Positions 49,126 through 58,511 of a stretch of DNA of 64,000 nt are shown piece by piece. The DNA lies in contig JAWLBM010000008.1 in the NCBI GenBank assembly GCA_041687675.1, positions 1-64,000 on the forward strand, in the 5' to 3' direction. The position numbers and the translations under genes are program-made. A model generated the notes under the pieces. The model had not been told where the DNA came from and searched no databases. It was given only the letters and a program-made list of their open reading frames with translations. Origin of the DNA: JAWLBM01 sp041687675 (GTDB lineage Bacteria > Pseudomonadota > Alphaproteobacteria > Rhizobiales > Pleomorphomonadaceae). Numbering within the stretch: the stretch's first letter is position 1; each line of letters starts with the position of its first letter.

Positions 49126-49626
49126 ATGGCGATCTACACGGTCCACCTGCCGCCGGGCGAGGGCGCCGGCCCCGACCGCCTCGAGACGGCCGAGTTCGTC
49201 CGCGACGGCTTCTCCTGGCTGGCGCTGTTTTTCCCGCTGGTCTGGCTGCTCTGGCACCGGCTGTGGTGGGCGACGCTCGGCTGGCTGCTGGCGGTGGTCG
49301 GCATCGAGGTCCTCGGCCGCTTCGCCGGCGAGACGGTCGCCGGGATCGTGGCGGTCGTCTTCGCGGTGTGGTTCGCCCTCGTCGCCCGCGACATCCGGCG
49401 CTGGACGCTGGAGCGGAACGGCAGGCCGGCGGTGGCGGCCGTGGAGGCGGACCGGCGCGACGAGGCGGAGCGCCGCTTCTTCGACGCCTGGCTCGCCGGA
49501 GCCCCGGCCACGGCGCCTGCCCCGCTGGCCCCCGGCTCGCCGCCGCGGCCGCTGCCGCGCAACCGGGCGCCGGTCGCCGAGGCGCCCTTCGGACTGTTCC
49601 CCGCCCCGGGAGGGCGCGCGCCTTGA
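49126..49626 (+). CDS. DUF2628 membrane protein in the his cluster
   Basis: This 166-residue protein starts MAIYTVHLPPG and has about three hydrophobic segments (about residues 29-85), then RDIRRWTLERNG and a proline-rich tail. Function is unknown. Homologues sit between hisB and hisH in many Rhizobiales, without known tie to histidine synthesis. Its stop overlaps the TTG start of hisH. Confidence 0.85.
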   Translation: MAIYTVHLPPGEGAGPDRLETAEFVRDGFSWLALFFPLVWLLWHRLWWATLGWLLAVVGIEVLGRFAGETVAGIVAVVFAVWFALVARDIRRWTLERNGRPAVAAVEADRRDEAERRFFDAWLAGAPATAPAPLAPGSPPRPLPRNRAPVAEAPFGLFPAPGGRAP

Positions 49627-50273
49627 CCATCGCCATCGTCGACTACGGCTCGGGCAACCTGCGCTCGGCCGCCAAGGCCTTCGAGCGCGCCGCAAGGGAG
49701 GCGCGCGCGCGCGGGCCGGTCGCCGTGACCGCCGACCCGGACGCGGTGCGCCGGGCCAGCCACGTGGTGCTGCCCGGCGTCGGCGCCTTCGCCGACTGCC
49801 GCGCCGGCCTCGACGCCGTGCCCGGCATGGTGGACGCCCTCGAGGAAACGGTGCGCCGGGACGGCCGCCCCTTCCTCGGCATCTGCGTCGGCATGCAGCT
49901 GATGGCCTCGCGCGGGCTGGAGAAGACCACCACGGCTGGCCTCGGATGGATCCCGGGCGACGTCCGGCTGATCGCCCCCGCCGACCGGGCGCTGAAGATC
50001 CCGCACATGGGGTGGAACACGCTGGAGCTCCTGCGGGCGCACCCGGTGATGGAGGGGATCCCGACCGGGCCGGACGGCCTCGACGCCTATTTCGTGCACT
50101 CCTACCAGCTCCTGCCGGAGGATCCGGCCCACCGCCTCGCGGTCGCCGACTACGGCGGGCCGGTCACCGCGATGGTGTCGCGGGACAACATGGTCGGCAC
50201 CCAGTTCCATCCAGAGAAGAGCCAGCGGCTCGGCCTCGCCCTCATCGCCAACTTCCTGAGGTGGCGGCCGTGA
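49623..50273 (+). CDS. hisH: Imidazole glycerol phosphate synthase glutaminase subunit
   Basis: HisH releases ammonia from glutamine for HisF, making imidazoleglycerol phosphate. It has 216 residues. The nucleophile cysteine is in FLGICVGMQL, and the His/Glu pair is in GTQFHPEKSQ. The TTG start is in a TTGA overlap. The stop overlaps the GTG of hisA. Confidence 0.95.
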   Translation: MTIAIVDYGSGNLRSAAKAFERAAREARARGPVAVTADPDAVRRASHVVLPGVGAFADCRAGLDAVPGMVDALEETVRRDGRPFLGICVGMQLMASRGLEKTTTAGLGWIPGDVRLIAPADRALKIPHMGWNTLELLRAHPVMEGIPTGPDGLDAYFVHSYQLLPEDPAHRLAVADYGGPVTAMVSRDNMVGTQFHPEKSQRLGLALIANFLRWRP

Positions 50274-51007
50274 TCCTCTACCCGGCGATCGACCTCAAGG
50301 ACGGCGCCTGCGTGCGCCTGAAGCTCGGCGAGATGAGCGAGGCGACGGTCTACAACGAGGATCCGGCCGCCCAGGCGGCGGCCTTCGCCGAGATCGGCTT
50401 TCCCTGGCTGCACGTGGTCGACCTCAACGGCGCCTTCGCCGGCCGCAGCGTCAACGGCGCGGCGGTGGAGGCGATCCTCGCCCGGGTCTCGCCGGGGATG
50501 AAGGTGCAGCTCGGCGGCGGCATCCGCGACATGGCGGCGATCGACGGCTGGCTGGGGAAGGGGATCGCCCGGGTGATCCTCGGCACCGTGGCGGTGCGCG
50601 ATCCCGCGCTGGTGCGCGCGGCGGCGGCCCGGCACCCCGGGCGGATCGCCGTCGGCATCGACGCCCGCGGCGGCCGCGTCGCGGTGGAGGGCTGGGCCGA
50701 GACCTCGGAGCTCTCGGCGGTCGACCTCGCCCGCCGCTTCGAGGACGCCGGGGTCGCGGCCATCGTCTACACCGACATCGACCGCGACGGGGTGCTGAAG
50801 GGCCTCAACATGGAGGCGACGCTGGAGCTTGCCCGCGCCGTCCGGATCCCGGTGATCGCCTCCGGCGGGCTCGCCTCGATCGAGGACGTCGAGCGGATGC
50901 TGGCGCCCGGAGCGCGGATCCTCGACGGGGCGATCAGCGGCCGCGCGCTCTACGACGGCCGCCTCGACCCGCGCGCGGCGCTGGAGCGGATCCGCGCGGC
51001 CGGCTGA
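50270..51007 (+). CDS. hisA: Phosphoribosylformimino-5-aminoimidazole carboxamide ribotide isomerase
   Basis: HisA is a TIM-barrel isomerase that opens the ribose ring of ProFAR. It has 245 residues. ILYPAIDLKDGACVRL has the catalytic aspartate, VQLGGGIRDM and IASGGLASIEDVERM are the phosphate loops, and YTDIDRDG has the second aspartate. GTG start with GAGG upstream. hisF and hisE, which usually follow, are absent; a convergent cysK comes next. Confidence 0.95.
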   Translation: MILYPAIDLKDGACVRLKLGEMSEATVYNEDPAAQAAAFAEIGFPWLHVVDLNGAFAGRSVNGAAVEAILARVSPGMKVQLGGGIRDMAAIDGWLGKGIARVILGTVAVRDPALVRAAAARHPGRIAVGIDARGGRVAVEGWAETSELSAVDLARRFEDAGVAAIVYTDIDRDGVLKGLNMEATLELARAVRIPVIASGGLASIEDVERMLAPGARILDGAISGRALYDGRLDPRAALERIRAAG

Positions 51008-51033
51008 GGCCGCGCGCCCGTCCCGCCGCCGTC

Positions 51034-51999
<966 letters not shown>

Positions 52000-52148
52000 C
52001 TCGGTCTCCAAAGCGTGTCCCCGCGGTCCGGTGAGGCCGTCCCGCGGTCCAAGGGGGCGGATCCTAGCCGCGCCGACAACGCGAGGCCAGCCACCGGCTT
52101 GCCCGCGGACGGCAGCCCGCGCACCGGAATTGCCGGCGGGCCAGCCGA

Positions 52149-52619
52149 TCAGGAACGCTTTTGCCCGGCCCCGGATCCGCGCCCGGTGGAGCCGAAGCCG
52201 CCGTCGCCGCGCCCGGTGTCGTCGAGCGCCTCCGCCTCGACCAGCACGGCGCGCGACACCGGCGCGACCACCATCTGCGCGATCCGCTCGCCCCGGGCGA
52301 GGGTGACGGGCTCGTCGCCGAGGTTGACGAGGATCACCTTGATCTCGCCGCGGTAGTCGGCGTCGACGGTGCCGGGCGAGTTGAGCACGGTGACGCCGTT
52401 CCGGACGGCAAGGCCCGAGCGGGGCCGCACCTGCGCCTCAAAGCCCGGCTCCAGCGCGATGGCGAGCCCTGTCGGCACCAGCGCGCGGCCGCCCGGCGGC
52501 AGCACCACCGGCGCCTCCACCGCGGCGAGGAGGTCGAGCCCGGCGGCGCCGGCGCTCTGGTACTCGGGCAGCGGCAGGTCGCGGCCGTGGGGGAGGCGGA
52601 GGACGCGGACGGTGGTCAT
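52149..52619 (-). CDS. dut: dUTP diphosphatase
   Basis: Dut removes dUTP and supplies dUMP for thymidylate synthesis. It has 156 residues. Motifs include GLDLLAAV, RPRSGLAVRNGVTVLNSPGTVDADYRGEIKV and the C-terminal flexible motif GDGGFGSTGRG. The ATG overlaps the coaBC stop by four bases. Confidence 0.96.
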   Translation of the reverse strand: MTTVRVLRLPHGRDLPLPEYQSAGAAGLDLLAAVEAPVVLPPGGRALVPTGLAIALEPGFEAQVRPRSGLAVRNGVTVLNSPGTVDADYRGEIKVILVNLGDEPVTLARGERIAQMVVAPVSRAVLVEAEALDDTGRGDGGFGSTGRGSGAGQKRS

Positions 52620-53824
52620 TGGCCTGCCCCGAGCCGGGCCGCGACCAGCGCCACCAGCCGGCGCGCCACCTCCTCCTTGTCGAGGGTCGGCCAGTCCTCG
52701 ACGCCGTCGCGGGAGACGATGTGCACCGTGTTGCGGGTGCCGCCCATCACCCCGCCGGCCGGAGAGACGTCGTTGGCGACGATCAGGTCGGCGCGCTTGC
52801 GGTCGAGCTTGGCCCGGCCGTTGGCCACCACGTCGTCCGTTTCGGCGGCGAAACCGACCACAAGGGCCGGGCGCTTCGCGTGATGCCCGAGGGTCCGGAG
52901 GATGTCCGGGTTCTCGGTGAGGGCAAGGCTCGGGGCGGCCGTGCCGGCCTGCTTCTTGATCTTGCCCGTGGCCGCCGCCTCGACCCGCCAGTCGGCGACC
53001 GCCGCCGCCATCACGGCGATGTCCGCCGGAAGCGCCGCCTCGACCGCGGCCAGCATCTCCCGGGCGGTCTCCACCCGCACCACGGCGACGCCCGGCGGAT
53101 CGGGGATCGCCACCGGTCCGCTGACCAGCACCGTCTCCGCCCCGGCGGCGGCGAGCGCGGCGGCGATGGCGTGGCCCTGGCGGCCGGAGGAGCGGTTGGC
53201 GATGTAGCGCACCGGGTCGATCGGCTCGTGCGTCGGCCCCGAGGTGACGATCGCGCGCCGGCCGGCGAGCGGCCGTGGCCCCGCGAGCAGCGCCTCGACC
53301 GCGGCGACGATCTCCATCGGCTCCGACAGCCGGCCGGGGCCGCTCTCGCCGCGCTCGGCCATCGCCCCCTCGCCCGGGCCGATGAAGCGGACCCCGTCGG
53401 CGGCGAGGGTGGCGAGGTTGCGGCGGGTCGCCGGGTGCGCCCACATGCGCGGGTTCATCGCCGGGCAGGCGACCACCGGGGCGGAGGTGGCGAGCAGGCA
53501 GGCGGTGGCGAGGTCGCCGGCAAGGCCCTGCGCCATCTTGGCGAGGAGGTCGGCGGTCGCCGGGGCGACCAGCACGAGGTCCGTGTCGCGGGCAAGGCGG
53601 ATGTGGCCGACGTCGTGCTCGTCGGCGAGGTCGAACAGGTCGGTGAAGACGCGCTCGCCGGTGATCGCGCCCATGGCCAGCGGCGTCACGAACTCCGCCG
53701 CGGCCGCCGTCATCACGGCGCGCACACGGGCGCCGCGCTCCTTCAGGCGGCGGACGAGGTCCAGGACCTTGTAGGCGGCGATGCCGCCCCCGACGATGAG
53801 AAGTATCCGCTTGTCCGCCAGCAT
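52616..53824 (-). CDS. coaBC: Bifunctional CoaBC (phosphopantothenoylcysteine synthetase/decarboxylase)
   Basis: CoaBC couples cysteine to phosphopantothenate and decarboxylates the product on the way to coenzyme A. It has 402 residues. The N-terminal flavoprotein decarboxylase begins KRILLIVGGGIAAYK and carries PAMNPRMW. The C-terminal synthetase begins GRRAIVTSGPTHEPIDPVRYIANRSSG. The gene pair coaBC-dut is common. Confidence 0.96.
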   Translation of the reverse strand: MLADKRILLIVGGGIAAYKVLDLVRRLKERGARVRAVMTAAAAEFVTPLAMGAITGERVFTDLFDLADEHDVGHIRLARDTDLVLVAPATADLLAKMAQGLAGDLATACLLATSAPVVACPAMNPRMWAHPATRRNLATLAADGVRFIGPGEGAMAERGESGPGRLSEPMEIVAAVEALLAGPRPLAGRRAIVTSGPTHEPIDPVRYIANRSSGRQGHAIAAALAAAGAETVLVSGPVAIPDPPGVAVVRVETAREMLAAVEAALPADIAVMAAAVADWRVEAAATGKIKKQAGTAAPSLALTENPDILRTLGHHAKRPALVVGFAAETDDVVANGRAKLDRKRADLIVANDVSPAGGVMGGTRNTVHIVSRDGVEDWPTLDKEEVARRLVALVAARLGAGQ

Positions 53825-53891
53825 GCCTCGGCCCCGTCCTTCACGCGGCGGAGACTATCAGGGCGGACCGCCGCTGTCGCGGGGCCGGCGC

Positions 53892-54371
53892 TCAGGCGTC
53901 GAGCTCCACCGCATCGTAGACCCGCATGGTCAGCACGACGTCGAAGGCGATGTATTTCGGCAGGGCGAACTGGATCCGGGCGAGCACGTCCGGCGCGTGG
54001 GCGAACAGCTCCGCGATATTTCGGCCGATGATGTCGGCCATCACGAAATAGGCGAGCACGTAGTTGGACAGCGGCATGCCGATCCGCCGGTGGGCGATGG
54101 CCGCGCGCCGCACGCGCACCTCGTAGTCGCGATCGAAGCGGGAGAGGAACAGCGAGTGCCAGTGCTCCTCCTGCGCCCGCATCACCCGCGCCCTGGTCTC
54201 CGCCGGGACGCCCGCGAACTGGAGGGCCATGACCGGATGGCGGTAGAAGCCCTCGACCAGGTCGGGCACTCGCGGCTCGAGCACCAGCCAGCCGAGGCGC
54301 ATGGCGTCGGTCGCGTCGTCGTCGATGCCGAGCATGCGGCTGACGTTCGAGGGTCTCGGATGCTCGTACAT
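53892..54371 (-). CDS. Single-domain protoglobin / sensor globin
   Basis: This 159-residue protein is a globin of the globin-coupled-sensor type without an output domain. EEHWHSLFLSRFD matches helix E-F surroundings, and H94 in AIAHRRIGMPLSNYVLAYF is the expected proximal haem ligand. It probably binds O2, CO or NO. Two kilobases away a chemoreceptor carries the same fold. It is downstream of the PAS-HTH gene by 156 bases on the same strand, so it may be co-expressed. Confidence 0.82.
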   Translation of the reverse strand: MYEHPRPSNVSRMLGIDDDATDAMRLGWLVLEPRVPDLVEGFYRHPVMALQFAGVPAETRARVMRAQEEHWHSLFLSRFDRDYEVRVRRAAIAHRRIGMPLSNYVLAYFVMADIIGRNIAELFAHAPDVLARIQFALPKYIAFDVVLTMRVYDAVELDA

Positions 54372-54527
54372 GGGCCTTCATCGCCTCCATTGCCGGGATC
54401 GGACCGGGGGTGAGTCTCCCCCCGCGGTCGCAAGGCCCGGTAAAGCATGGCGAGGAATGCAGGTTGATCGCTGAGCACAAGGGTGTCAGCGCGCCGCGGG
54501 CGGCCGCGGGCGGCCCGCGGCCACTGT

Positions 54528-55568
54528 TCAGCGGCCCGCCGCCGCCTCCGTGCCACGCCGGCGGACCATCACGCCGAAGGAGCCGTCCGGGTCCGAGAGG
54601 AACTGCAGGCCGCGCTCCTCCAGCGTCCGCCGCGCCGCCTCGATGGACTGGGCGGCGACCGCGCCGGAGCCGCCGTCCTCGAGCCGCCGGATGGTCGAGA
54701 GCGACAGGCCGGCGGCGTCGGCGAGGTCCTGGGCCGTCCAGCCGAGCAGGGTGCGCGCGGCCCGGAACTGCTCGGCCCGCATCTCCGCCGCGGCGCCGGG
54801 CCGGGCGGCGCGGTCCCTCGGAAGGATCACGCCCACCCAGCCCTCGCGCTCGCCGTCCGGGCCGTGCAGCGCAGCGCCACGGGAGGTGACCGGCAGGTAG
54901 CGTCCCTCCCTGAGCCGGATCCGGTAGTGCGCCTCGTAGGCCTCGCCGCCCTCGAGGGCGGCCTCCCACGCGGCGCGGACGCCCTCGCGGTCCTCCGGGT
55001 GAATCGCCGCCAGCCGGCCCCAGCCGGTGATCTCGGCCGCCGACTGTCCGGTGAGCCGCTGCCACTCGGGGGCCTCGAAGGCCGAACCGTCCGGCCGGTT
55101 GCGCCAGACCGCGATGGCGCCCGAAAGTCGCCCCAGCGCGTCCATGCCCGCCGTTGACAGCTGCAGGGCGCGACGCATCTCCTCCTGCGGCGATATGTCG
55201 GCGACCACGCCGAGGATCGCCGCCATGCGCCCGTCGGGGTCGTGGATCGCCTCGCGCCGGCAGGTGAGCCAGCGCACCGCGCCGTCGGGCCGGCGGATCC
55301 GGAACTTGCGGTCGATGCTGGTCCGGTCTTCGAGGATCCGGCCGGTCTCGGAGAATTCCCGGCGGTCGGACGGCAGCACCAGCCCGGCATAACGCTCCAT
55401 GCTCGGCGCTTCCGTGGTTGGGTCCACGCCCATCAGTCGATAGAACCCGGCCGACCAGCGCAACTCCCCCGTGTCGATATCGAAGGACCAGATCCCGACC
55501 GGCAGATGGCTTTCGACCAGCTTCAGGATCTCAAATGATGATATTCGTCGCTTCATAGTCGCGATCAT
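54528..55568 (-). CDS. PAS-PAS-HTH sensor regulator
   Basis: This 346-residue protein has two PAS domains (about residues 17-127 and 139-250) and a C-terminal XRE-like helix-turn-helix (about 265-322; FRAARTLLGWTAQDLADAAGLSLSTIRRLE). It has no kinase, receiver or GGDEF domain, so sensing and DNA binding are in one chain. No haem or flavin motif can be assigned with certainty. It has an ATG start at 55568. It is divergent from the chemoreceptor operon across 308 bases, which it may control. Confidence 0.85.
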   Translation of the reverse strand: MIATMKRRISSFEILKLVESHLPVGIWSFDIDTGELRWSAGFYRLMGVDPTTEAPSMERYAGLVLPSDRREFSETGRILEDRTSIDRKFRIRRPDGAVRWLTCRREAIHDPDGRMAAILGVVADISPQEEMRRALQLSTAGMDALGRLSGAIAVWRNRPDGSAFEAPEWQRLTGQSAAEITGWGRLAAIHPEDREGVRAAWEAALEGGEAYEAHYRIRLREGRYLPVTSRGAALHGPDGEREGWVGVILPRDRAARPGAAAEMRAEQFRAARTLLGWTAQDLADAAGLSLSTIRRLEDGGSGAVAAQSIEAARRTLEERGLQFLSDPDGSFGVMVRRRGTEAAAGR

Positions 55569-55876
55569 TTTCTTTTCTTATGTGACTCCGGATCCAACGG
55601 GATCGCAGCATACACTTCCGATCTAAAATGTCATCCCGCCGGCCAGTCGAGTTCTTGTGTTTGGGCCAGTTGAGCACTTTGACCTCACGCGTCCGCGCAA
55701 ATTCCGCTGCGGATTCGACCGCGTGAGCATCTGCGGTCCAGCGTAGAGATTGCGCCCAGGGGCTCGCTTAACTGCGGCCGAAGCAATTCAGCTCAACATG
55801 AATCCCCATCCGGTCCGGCGAAGACCGAATGAAAACGTCCTGATTCGCCAGAAGTTCGATGGGGGGAGAATCAGTA
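55569..55876. promoter_or_regulatory. Intergenic control region with inverted repeat
   Basis: This 308-base divergent region has lower GC than its flanks and no gene. It holds an inverted repeat with CTCACGCG (55684-55691) and CGCGTGAG (55720-55727) as outer arms and a near-palindromic centre, AATTCCGCTGCGGATT. GGGGGGAG at 55861-55868 is the ribosome site of the next gene. The repeat may be an operator for the PAS-HTH regulator, which is inference. Confidence 0.45.
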
Positions 55877-56224
55877 GTGGCCGCCAGATCGCCTGAACTT
55901 GTGGATCCGGATCCGCCCGGCGCGGCTCAGGCCTGCGTCGATCTCGCCCGGCTCGACGAGTCGCTGAAGACGTTGCTCGACAGCGTCCAGGACCTCGTGC
56001 GCGCGGCGCCTCCTTCGCTCGGGCTCGAGATCTCCGGACGCCACGGGCCGGAACTGGAGATGTTGCGCGCGATGCTCGAGCAGGCGCCGCCCTGGTCGGC
56101 CGAGGGCCTCGAGGCGCGGCGCCGTCTCGCCGGCCTGATGGCCGAACTCAAGGAGACCGCCAGCCGCGCCGCCGCGCGCCAATCCGCCGACCAGGCATCG
56201 ACCGAGCCCCCGAGGACCGCATGA
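55877..56224 (+). CDS. Small protein coupled to the globin chemoreceptor
   Basis: This 115-residue soluble protein is not recognised. Two helical stretches are visible (LARLDESLKTLLDSVQDLVRA and RRRLAGLMAELKETASRAAA), with an alanine-rich tail. The GTG at 55877 is chosen because a GGGGGGAG ribosome site precedes it; an ATG at 55859 would place that site inside the gene. The stop overlaps the ATG of the chemoreceptor in ATGA, so translation is coupled and a shared role is likely. Confidence 0.65.
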   Translation: MAARSPELVDPDPPGAAQACVDLARLDESLKTLLDSVQDLVRAAPPSLGLEISGRHGPELEMLRAMLEQAPPWSAEGLEARRRLAGLMAELKETASRAAARQSADQASTEPPRTA

Positions 56225-57570
56225 CCCGCAGCAGTGAACATTCCGCCCGCCTCGCTTTCCACGGCCTCACCCCCGAGACCGGGGAGATGCTGAAGACGAA
56301 CCGGGACTTCATCCTGGCGCGGATGCCGGCCGCGCTCGACGCCTTCTATACCCACGTCGCCCGGCACCCGTCGGCCGCCCGCTTCTTCCGCGACCCGGCG
56401 CACATGGCCCATGCCAAGGAGATGCAGCTGCGACACTGGGGGATCATCGCCGACGGCCGGTTCGACGAGGCCTATGTGGACTCGGTGACCCGCATCGGCG
56501 AGGTGCACAACCGGATCGGCCTCGAGCCGGGCCTCTACATCGCCGGCTACGGCTTCCTGCTGACCACCATGCTGGGCGAGATCGCGGCCCGGAGGAGCCG
56601 GCGGCTGGCGTTCCGGCCCGGCGGCGACTCCGCCCTGGCGCTGCAGGCGGCCTTCACCCGGGCGGTGATGATCGACATGGACTTCGCCATCGCCGTCTAC
56701 GCCGCCGCCGGACGGCGGGAGAGGGGGGAGACGCTGGAGCGGCTCGCGTCCGACTTCGAGGCCTCGGTGGTCGCCATCGTGGACCGGGTCGGCGGCTCGG
56801 CATCCCGGCTGAGCGAGACGGCGCAGTCGATGTCGGCGGCGTCCGAGCAGGCGCTGGCGCAGTCCTCGGCGGTGTCGTCGGCCTCGGCGGAGGCGTCCTC
56901 CAACGTCCAGACGGTCGCCAGCGCCTCGGAGGAACTCGCCGCCTCGATCTCGGAGATCTCGCGCCAGGTCGGCGAGGCGGCGAAGGTCGCCACCAGCGCC
57001 GCCGGACAGTCGGCCGACACCGCGACGCAGATCCGCAACCTCGCCCAGGCGACGCAGCGGATCGGCGAAGTGGTGGATCTCATCAACTCGATCGCGGCGC
57101 AGACCAACCTGCTCGCCCTCAACGCCACCATCGAGGCGGCGCGCGCCGGGGAGGCCGGCAAGGGCTTCGCGGTGGTCGCGGCGGAGGTGAAGCAGCTCGC
57201 CGACCAGACCTCGAAGGCGACCTCCACCATCGCCGCCCAGATCGAGACGGTGCAGAGCGAGACCGCCCGCTCGGTGGCCTCGATCGACGACATCGGCCAG
57301 GTGATCCGGACCGTGCAGGAGATCGCCACCACCATCGCCTCGGCCGTCGAGGAGCAGGGCGCCGCCACCCGCGAGATCGCCCGCAACGTCCAGGAGGCGT
57401 CGGCGCGCACCCAGGCGGTGTCGTCCAACATCGACGGCGTGTCCCGCGCCGCCTCCGACACCGCCGGCGCCTCGAGCCTGGTGCTGTCGGCCGCCCGCGA
57501 GCTCTCCGGCGAGTCCGACAGCCTCAAGTCCGAGCTCGGCCGCTTCCTCAAGACCGTCCGCACCGCCTGA
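56221..57570 (+). CDS. Globin-coupled methyl-accepting chemotaxis protein
   Basis: This 449-residue cytoplasmic chemoreceptor of HemAT type has an N-terminal sensor globin (about residues 10-165) with proximal H96 in IGEVHNRIGLEPGLYIAGY. No membrane span follows. A methyl-accepting domain with the hairpin tip AAQTNLLALNATIEAARAGE (about 292-311) signals to CheA/CheW. It probably steers aerotaxis. No che genes lie in the window. Confidence 0.93.
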   Translation: MTRSSEHSARLAFHGLTPETGEMLKTNRDFILARMPAALDAFYTHVARHPSAARFFRDPAHMAHAKEMQLRHWGIIADGRFDEAYVDSVTRIGEVHNRIGLEPGLYIAGYGFLLTTMLGEIAARRSRRLAFRPGGDSALALQAAFTRAVMIDMDFAIAVYAAAGRRERGETLERLASDFEASVVAIVDRVGGSASRLSETAQSMSAASEQALAQSSAVSSASAEASSNVQTVASASEELAASISEISRQVGEAAKVATSAAGQSADTATQIRNLAQATQRIGEVVDLINSIAAQTNLLALNATIEAARAGEAGKGFAVVAAEVKQLADQTSKATSTIAAQIETVQSETARSVASIDDIGQVIRTVQEIATTIASAVEEQGAATREIARNVQEASARTQAVSSNIDGVSRAASDTAGASSLVLSAARELSGESDSLKSELGRFLKTVRTA

Positions 57571-57582
57571 GGCGGGACGGAC

Positions 57583-57623
57583 CCGGCCCGCGCCCGCCAT
57601 TGCCCCCGGCGGACGCGGGCCGG
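57583..57623. terminator. Hairpin between convergent genes
   Basis: CCGGCCCGCG and CGCGGGCCGG form a perfect 10-base-pair stem around a 21-base loop, 13 bases after the chemoreceptor stop. No T-run follows, so terminator function is tentative. Confidence 0.45.
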
Positions 57624-57659
57624 ACTCCGCCCGAAGGCCGCGGCAAGCGCGGGCCCGGA

Positions 57660-58127
57660 TCAGCGCAAGCCCGGCCCTTTCGGCCCGGCGACACGGCTCG
57701 ACAGCCACTGGTAGGCGCCGAGCGCCACCAGGCCGCCGGCGGCGGCGGCGAGGAGGGTGGCCGGATAGCGGACCTCGCTCACCTCGTTGCGGCTGGCGAT
57801 GAAGATCATCACCAGGCTTTCCAGCGCGATGGCGATCACGACGATCGTGACGAACTTGGTCAGGGAACGCCGGGACGCCGTCGGGGACCTGAGTTCCGGG
57901 CCGCTGATCGCCTCGTCCTCCAGGATGAACTTGGCGGTTTCCACCACGGCGAAGCCGATGATGAAGATGCCGCTGGTGCGCAGCAGCACGTCGGTGAAGG
58001 CCGTGGTGTCCAGGGCCTCGCCCAGCCTCACCAGCGCCGCCAGCACCAGGAGGGCCGCCGCGCCCATCAGCGCGATCGCCGCCGCGATGACGTAGGACCG
58101 GACGAGGACGTGGTACATGGTCGACAT
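57660..58127 (-). CDS. Conserved four-span membrane protein
   Basis: This 155-residue protein has about four membrane spans and the segments SGIFIIGFAVVETAKFILEDE and SRRSLTKFVTIVVIAIALESLVMIF. Similar proteins occur in other Rhizobiales, but I know no function. The ATG at 58127 fits the first span. It lies 54 bases downstream of the cox genes on the same strand and might be part of that transcript. Confidence 0.75.
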   Translation of the reverse strand: MSTMYHVLVRSYVIAAAIALMGAAALLVLAALVRLGEALDTTAFTDVLLRTSGIFIIGFAVVETAKFILEDEAISGPELRSPTASRRSLTKFVTIVVIAIALESLVMIFIASRNEVSEVRYPATLLAAAAGGLVALGAYQWLSSRVAGPKGPGLR

Positions 58128-58181
58128 GGCGGTTCCTCTCACGCAGAGAACGCCCATCCGGCGCCTTGGTTCTCGCGACCG

Positions 58182-58511
58182 TCAGGCGCAGGAGAGGCCG
58201 GCGAGCACCGGCAGCCCCGTCCAGATCGTCGCGGCCAGCGCCAGGGCGTTCGCCATCGCCACGCTGGCGAACTCGCTCCGGGTCCAGCGACGGCGCAGCC
58301 GCGCCAGCGCGATCCCGATCGGGAGGAACAGCGCGACGTGGGCGACCCAGGCCGCGCCGAGCACCGCGGTCAGCAGGTCGAGGCCGGCCAGTGTGTCGTC
58401 CGGCCATCCGCGGGCGCATCCGAGCGAGCTCAGGGCATAGAGCACGACGAGGCTCGAACTCCAGACGACGAAGCCCGCGAGGAGCAGCGTGGGGAAGCTC
58501 CGGAGCGTCAT
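58182..58511 (-). CDS. Small membrane protein of the cox cluster
   Basis: This 109-residue protein has about three predicted spans (TLLLAGFVVWSSSLVVLYAL; AVLGAAWVAHVALFLPIGIAL; FASVAMANALALAATIWTG). It is translationally coupled to coxN by an ATGA overlap, so it is probably an oxidase accessory or small subunit, comparable in place to coxP of rhizobial coxMNOP. Homology to a named family is not seen. Confidence 0.7.
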   Translation of the reverse strand: MTLRSFPTLLLAGFVVWSSSLVVLYALSSLGCARGWPDDTLAGLDLLTAVLGAAWVAHVALFLPIGIALARLRRRWTRSEFASVAMANALALAATIWTGLPVLAGLSCA

